Assembly (NCBI RefSeq): GCF_025399895.1
Contig: NZ_JAODUA010000016.1
Location: 62,001-126,000 of the forward strand
Length of the DNA: 64,000 nucleotides
Direction of reading: 5' to 3'
From: Streptomyces sp. ASQP_92
Lineage (GTDB): Bacteria; Actinomycetota; Actinomycetes; Streptomycetales; Streptomycetaceae
The notes below the pieces were generated by a model. The model ran no database searches, was not told the origin of the DNA, and saw only the letters and a list, made by a program, of their open reading frames with translations. Shown piece after piece: positions 59,676 to 64,000 of the stretch (position 1 is the stretch's first letter; each line of letters opens with the position of its first letter). Made by a program: the position numbers and the translations under genes.

Positions 59676-61604
59676 CTAGATGATGGGCATGCCGTTGACC
59701 ACCGGGGCCGGCGAGTTCAGCGCGTAGGCGCCCAAGGCGTTGACGGCCATGGTCGCCGCGTCCATGGTGATGTTGGCGATCGCGTTGATGGTCGTCGCGC
59801 CGACCGAGTTCAGCGCCAGCAGGCCGCCCGCGCCGAGGGATGCCTCGCCGCCCGCCTTCAGGTCCAGGGCCAGGCCCGCCTTCACGTTGATGGCCATGCC
59901 CGCGTCGATCTCGATGGCGCCGCCCGACTTCAGGCTCAGATTGCCGCCCGCCTTCAGGGACAGGTTGCCGCCGGCCTCGATGTCGACGCTGCGCGTGCCC
60001 TTGATCTCGACGCTGCCGTCGCTGTTGATCGTGAGGGAGGTGCGGGCCTCGTTCATCTGGATGTGCAGCCGGCCCTTGCCGGTGCGCAGCCGGATGCCGC
60101 TCTCCATCCGCGCGGCCCCGCCCGATTCGAGGATTTCGACGGTGTGGCCGCTGCGGCCGGTCAGGGAACGCCAGTTGATCTCGCCGCTGGTCGGGTCGAC
60201 GGCCGGGTAGTTGTCGGGTTCCCGGGTGTGCTTGTCGATGCCGTTGTAGAGCCCGGCGATGACGTACGGGTGCTCCAGGGAGCCGCGGTCGAAGGCGCAC
60301 AGCACCTCGTCGTTGACCTCGGGCAGCAGCAGCCCGCCGCCGCCCTTGCCGCCGAACTGGGCGACCCGGCACCAGTCGCTCTCGTACGTGGCGGACAGCC
60401 ACGGGAACGACAGCCTGACCCGGCCCATGCGCAGCGGGTCCTTGGTGTTGGTGACGAGCGCGACCGCGACGCCCGGCATCGGGGGCGCCTGCTCGGTGCC
60501 GCCCGAGGCGAGCCCGTACAGCGAACGGAACTGGCGGCCCGAGACCGTCAGCCACGTCGTGTACAGGTCACCGGAGGCGAAGACGTGACGTACGCCGGTC
60601 GCGGTGTACTTGCCCTCGAAGGGGAAGCCCGCGCCCTTCACGGCGATGGGGGTGCCCGGCTTGAGCTCGGGGTTGCCGGTGATGGCGACCTCCAGCTCGG
60701 CGAAGGCACCCGTCACGTCGTCGGCCAGCGCCTTCGCGGCATGCGTGACCTGGGACAGGGTGGTGTACGGGACCTGGGTGGCGGTGAGCTCGGAGGCGCC
60801 GAAGGGCAGGGTGACCTGGCCCGGGGTCATGTCGGCGGAGATGTCCTTGCTGGTGACCGCGGGCACGGGCGCCTGCAACTTCTGCCGGGTGCGCATGTCC
60901 CAGCCGCGCACATTGACCTTCCTGACCTGCCCGGCGGCCGTCATCGTGGCCCGGCTGTGCAGGTTGTTCGCCCCGAAGTCCAGGACGTACGGGCTCTGCG
61001 CGGCCGGGGTGGTGTCGGACGGGGCGCCGGAGGCCGGGTCGAGTCCGGCGAAGTTGAGCTTGCCCTGGTTGTCGAAGGACAGGCGCACGTCGTTCTCGGC
61101 GGCCAGGCGCGACAGGAAGTCCCAGTCGGTGATGTTGGGCTGGGTCGCCAGGTCGTACACCGCGGACGTCGACTCGATCTTGCCGAGCTTGAGGCCGTTC
61201 TGCCCGGCGATGCGGCGCACGATGTCGGAGGCCGTCATGTTCGGGTAGCCCTCGACCCGGCGGTTGCGCAGGAGGCGGTGGCCCGGGTCGTAGCCGCGCA
61301 CCAGCAGATGGCGGCCGCTGCCGGGCTCGGAGTCCATCTCCAGGGCGGTGACCTCGCCGGTCATCATCGGGTCGCCGCGCCGCCCGTCGGTGAACGGGCT
61401 GATGATCACCTTCGCCCCGATCTTCAGCATCGGGAACTTGGTGGTGAGCTTGGAGTCCTTGTCGCTGAAGGTGAGCTGGAAGGCGGCCGGCACGTTCACC
61501 GAGGAGTCCACCCAGCCCTCGACGAGCCGCAGCGCCAGCGGGTCGGGCAGCACGGTGCCGTTCAACTGGACGTGCAGGACGGTGGTGAAGGTCTTCTCGG
61601 TCAC
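59676..61604 (-). CDS. VgrG/gp5-gp27-like spike protein (CIS)
   Basis: 642 residues. N-terminal hub (phage late-control gpD-like, about 1-370: RGYDPGHRLLRNRRVEGYPN, TDWDFLSRLAAENDVRLSFD), gp5 OB-fold (about 375-460: RMGRVRLSFPWLSATYESDW, LLLPEVNDEVLCAFDRGSLE), then a beta-helical needle of Gly/Lys/Ser repeats (SLKAGGNLSLKSGG, AINVKAGLALDLKAGG) to the C-terminus. No enzymatic effector domain is fused. The GTG start overlaps the LysM gene stop (GTGA). Confidence 0.92.
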   Translation of the reverse strand: MTEKTFTTVLHVQLNGTVLPDPLALRLVEGWVDSSVNVPAAFQLTFSDKDSKLTTKFPMLKIGAKVIISPFTDGRRGDPMMTGEVTALEMDSEPGSGRHLLVRGYDPGHRLLRNRRVEGYPNMTASDIVRRIAGQNGLKLGKIESTSAVYDLATQPNITDWDFLSRLAAENDVRLSFDNQGKLNFAGLDPASGAPSDTTPAAQSPYVLDFGANNLHSRATMTAAGQVRKVNVRGWDMRTRQKLQAPVPAVTSKDISADMTPGQVTLPFGASELTATQVPYTTLSQVTHAAKALADDVTGAFAELEVAITGNPELKPGTPIAVKGAGFPFEGKYTATGVRHVFASGDLYTTWLTVSGRQFRSLYGLASGGTEQAPPMPGVAVALVTNTKDPLRMGRVRLSFPWLSATYESDWCRVAQFGGKGGGGLLLPEVNDEVLCAFDRGSLEHPYVIAGLYNGIDKHTREPDNYPAVDPTSGEINWRSLTGRSGHTVEILESGGAARMESGIRLRTGKGRLHIQMNEARTSLTINSDGSVEIKGTRSVDIEAGGNLSLKAGGNLSLKSGGAIEIDAGMAINVKAGLALDLKAGGEASLGAGGLLALNSVGATTINAIANITMDAATMAVNALGAYALNSPAPVVNGMPII

Positions 61605-62326
61605 GTGGTGCCCTCCGAGGAAGCAGGCAGCAGCAGCTCGGTGCCGGGACGCAGCCGCATGGGGTCGTCGATCTCGTTGGCCTCGGCGATGGTGCGCCAC
61701 TGGGTGGCGTCGCCGTACTCGCGCCAGGCCAGCGAAGCCAGCGTGTCCCCGGCGACGGTGCGGTGCACCCGGCGTGCCGACAGGGCGCCCGAGGTCGGGT
61801 TCTGGCGCTTGGTCTCGCTGGCCACCTCGGTCAGCGCCAGCGTGCAGGTGGCGCGCAGCGGCATGCCGTTGGGGCTGAACAGGGTGTAACTGGCGTTCAC
61901 GCTGGTGACGTACGCGACGAACTGGACCGTCGAGAACGAACCCCAGCTGAACTCCACCCACGGCGGCGACGGCGCCTTCGCGCTGATGCTCTGCGAGGTC
62001 ACCTCGCAGCAGGAAAGCAGCAGTTCCACCTGGTTCTGCACGGTGTTGGAGCTGGGCGTGCCCGAGGCGTCGAGGAACACCTCCAGTTGCAGCGAGGCCG
62101 GCATCGCGCCGGTGAACTTGGGCGGCGCGCCCCGGTTGTAGGAGATGGCGGGCGTGGTGATCCAGTTGGCGGACCGGCCCAACTGCACCTGCGAAGGGTT
62201 GAACTGGAACTTGACCTCGCCGATCCGCCCGCCCATGGAGCCGCCCAGGTCGGTGGGGGGCTGGTGGATGGCGAGGGTGGCGCGGGACAGGCCCTTGGCG
62301 GCCTTGCCTCCGACGGGAGCGGCCAT
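61601..62326 (-). CDS. LysM-containing CIS tube-initiator/hub protein
   Basis: 241 residues. N-terminal VKFQFNPSQVQLGRSANW and PKFTGAMPASLQLEVFLDAS are typical of the CIS/T4 gp53-like tube-baseplate adaptor (Afp7 type). C-terminal LysM: RTVAGDTLASLAWREYGDAT then IAEANEIDDPMRLRPGTELL. It should join the inner tube to the spike hub. The ATG at 62326 has GGAGG 9 nt upstream; a GTG at 62332 overlapping the tube gene stop is an alternative. Confidence 0.9.
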   Translation of the reverse strand: MAAPVGGKAAKGLSRATLAIHQPPTDLGGSMGGRIGEVKFQFNPSQVQLGRSANWITTPAISYNRGAPPKFTGAMPASLQLEVFLDASGTPSSNTVQNQVELLLSCCEVTSQSISAKAPSPPWVEFSWGSFSTVQFVAYVTSVNASYTLFSPNGMPLRATCTLALTEVASETKRQNPTSGALSARRVHRTVAGDTLASLAWREYGDATQWRTIAEANEIDDPMRLRPGTELLLPASSEGTT

Positions 62327-62328
62327 GC

Positions 62329-62766
62329 TCACGCACCTCCCGCGTCGGTGAAGCCGTGGTGGGCGATCTCCAGGGTCTCGGTGGCCACGCCCGGGCTCGC
62401 CGGGTCGAGGCTCGGCCCCGTCCAGCGCACCGGAAGCACCTCGACCAGACCCCACTGCGCGACGATCGAACCATCGGCGCGCAGCGCCGCGATCTGGGCG
62501 GTGGGCCGGGTGATGCCGGTGGCCAGCGAGGAGATCCAGGCGGCCACCTTCGAGGTGTCGGCGGTGAGCGGACGCGTCAGCCGGATCGTGGAGAACGTGA
62601 CCCGGGTGGGCAGTTGCCACACGAACCCGTTGTTGCCGCCCTCCTGGCGCTGCTCCACCTCGACCTCGGAGGCGAGACCGTCGCAGCCGTTGAACAGGCC
62701 GAGGTTCTGGCCGTCGATGGTCAGCTTGAAGAAGACGGTGGAGCCGGGGTCAAGGGTGGAGGGCAT
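62329..62766 (-). CDS. Inner tube protein of the contractile system (gp19/Afp1-5-like)
   Basis: 145 residues. DPGSTVFFKLTIDGQNLGLF, NGCDGLASEVEVEQRQEGGN, WQLPTRVTFSTIRLTRPLTA and the closing ATETLEIAHHGFTD are typical of phage tail tube proteins of T4 gp19 type. The position next to the LysM adaptor suggests the tube-baseplate variant (Afp5 type) rather than the main tube subunit. ATG start. Confidence 0.9.
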   Translation of the reverse strand: MPSTLDPGSTVFFKLTIDGQNLGLFNGCDGLASEVEVEQRQEGGNNGFVWQLPTRVTFSTIRLTRPLTADTSKVAAWISSLATGITRPTAQIAALRADGSIVAQWGLVEVLPVRWTGPSLDPASPGVATETLEIAHHGFTDAGGA

Positions 62767-62810
62767 CGGGTGTTCTTCCGTCGGTGGGAGGGGTCACAGG
62801 GCGGGGCGGG

Positions 62811-63995
62811 TCAGCGGTCGCGCAGGCGCCCGATCCGCTCGCGGTCCCCGCGCAGCTCGGCGCGGAGCAGCCGGGAGAGCGGGGCGACGAGTCGGCGGGC
62901 CAGCGCGTCGATGTCGGGCGACGGCTGATCGGCGTCCGGTACGGGCGCGGCGGCCTGGGTGGCCGTCGCGGTGCGCTGTACGGGCGGATCGGACCGGCGC
63001 TGTACGGGGGCGGGGGCGGGCGGCGGCGGGCTCGGCGCGGGCGCTGGAGGGGCGGACGGCGCGCTGCTGCGGCGTACGGGCACGACGGGCGCCGGGGTCG
63101 GCTCGGCGGCCCGTTGCACGCTGGGCCGCGCCGTGCCGGGCCGGGCGGCGGGGCCGTTCAACGGCACCACCGGACGGCTGTCGGCGCTCGCGGGCGCGTG
63201 CCGGAGCGGGGCGGGCGAGGGCGGGACGACCGGGCCCGGGGCGCTCGGGACGCTCTGGTGCCGGGTGGTGAGCGGACGGGCCGAGGCGAGCGGGGGGCCC
63301 GCGAGGGGCGCCCGCTGCAAGGGAGTCGGTCCCGGAAGCCGCACCTTGCGCAGCGGGGCGGCGGGCTCCGCCGGAGCCACCGCCTCGACCGCGGGTGCCG
63401 GGGTGGTCGCCCGCTGGACGACGGGCGGCACGGGGGTGGACGCGGGGGTGGGCGCGGCGAACGGAGAGGGCACGGGCACGGGGGCCTGCGGCGGTGCGGG
63501 GGCCGGGGTGATGGGGGCCCCGATGAGCGGGCGCCGCCGCGCCGCGTCCGGCCCCTGGCTCTGCACCCGGCTGACCCGGCGCACGGCGGGCTTGCGCTGG
63601 ACGGGGGGAGCGGCCGGGGCGGGAGTGGGAGTGGGCTCCGGCTCCGGCGCGGGTGTGGGAGCGGGGGTGTTCTCGACGGGCTTGCTGGGCCGTCGCACCA
63701 CACCGACGGGATCGAGGTGATGCGAGGGGTGCACCGCCCGAGGAGCGGACGTGAGGGACCGCCCCGGCGCGGCGACCCGCTGAACGGGCAGCGGGCGCAC
63801 GGCAGTTGAGCCGCCATCAGTTACGCCACCGCCCGGCGTGGTCGGCACGGAGGCCGACCCCCTGGGAGCCAGGGTGCGCACCGGCATGGGCGATACGGGA
63901 GCCGAGCCACCCGGCGCGGTGCCGCGCACCGGCATGGGCGATACGGGAGCCGAGCCACCCGGCGCGGTGCCGCGTACCGGCATCGCGTCGTTCAC
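62811..63995 (-). CDS. Pro/Ala-rich disordered protein of the CIS operon (start uncertain)
   Basis: At least 394 residues, start uncertain (GTG at 63995 is only 5 bp from the window edge, so the frame may continue). Nearly all disordered: Pro, Ala and Val with repeated PVQR-type tetrapeptides (VQRKPAVRR, VVQRAT, SVQRAAE, PVQRRS, PVQRTA). The only folded-looking part is the C-terminus DIDALARRLVAPLSRLLRAE and LRGDRERIGRLRD. Position upstream of the tube gene is typical for accessory CIS proteins; function unknown. Real by position and codon bias. Confidence 0.72.
   Translation of the reverse strand: MNDAMPVRGTAPGGSAPVSPMPVRGTAPGGSAPVSPMPVRTLAPRGSASVPTTPGGGVTDGGSTAVRPLPVQRVAAPGRSLTSAPRAVHPSHHLDPVGVVRRPSKPVENTPAPTPAPEPEPTPTPAPAAPPVQRKPAVRRVSRVQSQGPDAARRRPLIGAPITPAPAPPQAPVPVPSPFAAPTPASTPVPPVVQRATTPAPAVEAVAPAEPAAPLRKVRLPGPTPLQRAPLAGPPLASARPLTTRHQSVPSAPGPVVPPSPAPLRHAPASADSRPVVPLNGPAARPGTARPSVQRAAEPTPAPVVPVRRSSAPSAPPAPAPSPPPPAPAPVQRRSDPPVQRTATATQAAAPVPDADQPSPDIDALARRLVAPLSRLLRAELRGDRERIGRLRDR
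63882..63975. repeat. 48-bp direct repeat in the Pro-rich gene
   Basis: Two near-identical copies of about 48 bp (containing GGCATGGGCGATACGGGAGC) encode PVRGTAPGGSAPVSPM twice; a third, diverged copy (PVRTLAPRGSASVPTT) follows. The array may continue past the edge. Confidence 0.85.
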
Positions 63996-64000
63996 GGGGC

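Noticed and set aside
61843..62326. Separate small genes opposite the LysM and tube genes
   Set aside because: Antisense frames without ribosome sites; the minus-strand genes have family motifs and operon overlaps.

Overview
The window is high-GC actinobacterial DNA, almost certainly a Streptomyces core chromosome. The signs are strong third-position G/C bias, GTG starts, many ATGA/GTGA gene overlaps, an AfsR-type regulator, a DUF5753/DUF397 pair, a HbYX proteasome activator (Bpa) and mycothiol-type proteins. Five perfect copies of the Streptomyces parS site (GTTTCACGTGAAAC) lie at 17.2-17.3, 20.1 and 30.0 kb, which argues that the window is within a few hundred kb of oriC.

Layout. 0.0-11.1 kb is a phenylacetate catabolism block: paaABC (minus, paaC cut by the window edge), paaN (minus), a 3-hydroxyacyl-CoA dehydrogenase (paaH-like) and a TetR regulator. 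A DUF5819/HTTM membrane pair and a SpoU rRNA/tRNA methyltransferase sit inside it. 11.1-14.9 kb holds an Lrp/AsnC regulator divergent from a 2-oxoacid dehydrogenase E1alpha-E1beta-E2 operon. An 18-bp near-palindrome is shared by the paaA, paaN/paaH and E1alpha/Lrp promoter regions and ties these units into one candidate regulon. 14.9-19.5 kb holds a MobA-like/DUF6457 protein, moeA, a triple parS cluster, a K+ channel and a quinone oxidoreductase. 19.5-26.8 kb holds bpa, two divergent Ser/Thr kinases, an APH-like kinase, a flavin-split-barrel protein and a NarL-type response regulator. 27.2-30.7 kb holds a second E1alpha-E1beta-E2 operon (branched-chain type), whose E2 linker carries a parS.

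30.9-52.8 kb is a mixed region: GntR/MFS, an MDMPI-fold protein, a nitrilase, LURP-one, an NHLRC2-like thioredoxin/NHL protein, a DUF4232 lipoprotein, an AfsR-like regulator, an M18 aminopeptidase, acyl-CoA dehydrogenase, an XRE-DUF5753/DUF397 pair, SseB, pirin, a TetR/DUF6463 pair and a SpoIIE-type phosphatase. aspS (53.2-55.0 kb) follows. From 55.4 kb to the right edge, transcribed leftwards, lies part of a contractile injection system (phage-tail-like, eCIS/CIS): Pro-rich protein, tube, LysM hub protein, VgrG-like spike, gp25, baseplate J-like, tail protein I and a zinc-ribbon/discoidin membrane protein. Its sheath and ATPase genes would be beyond 64 kb.

The most unusual non-genic structures are: (i) a modular intergenic repeat family (two modules, about 13 and 5 copies) in four gaps at 35.4, 43.9-44.3, 52.9-53.1 and 55.1-55.4 kb; (ii) parS sites that supply the stop codon of moeA and the start codon of the K+ channel; (iii) a run of three 15-bp-period minisatellites at 39 kb; (iv) a CCTGTGGAYAA (DnaA-box-like) motif beside each of the three candidate PaaR operators. 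No tRNA, rRNA, CRISPR array or insertion sequence was recognised. All assignments are from reading translated motifs and DNA; no database search was run.
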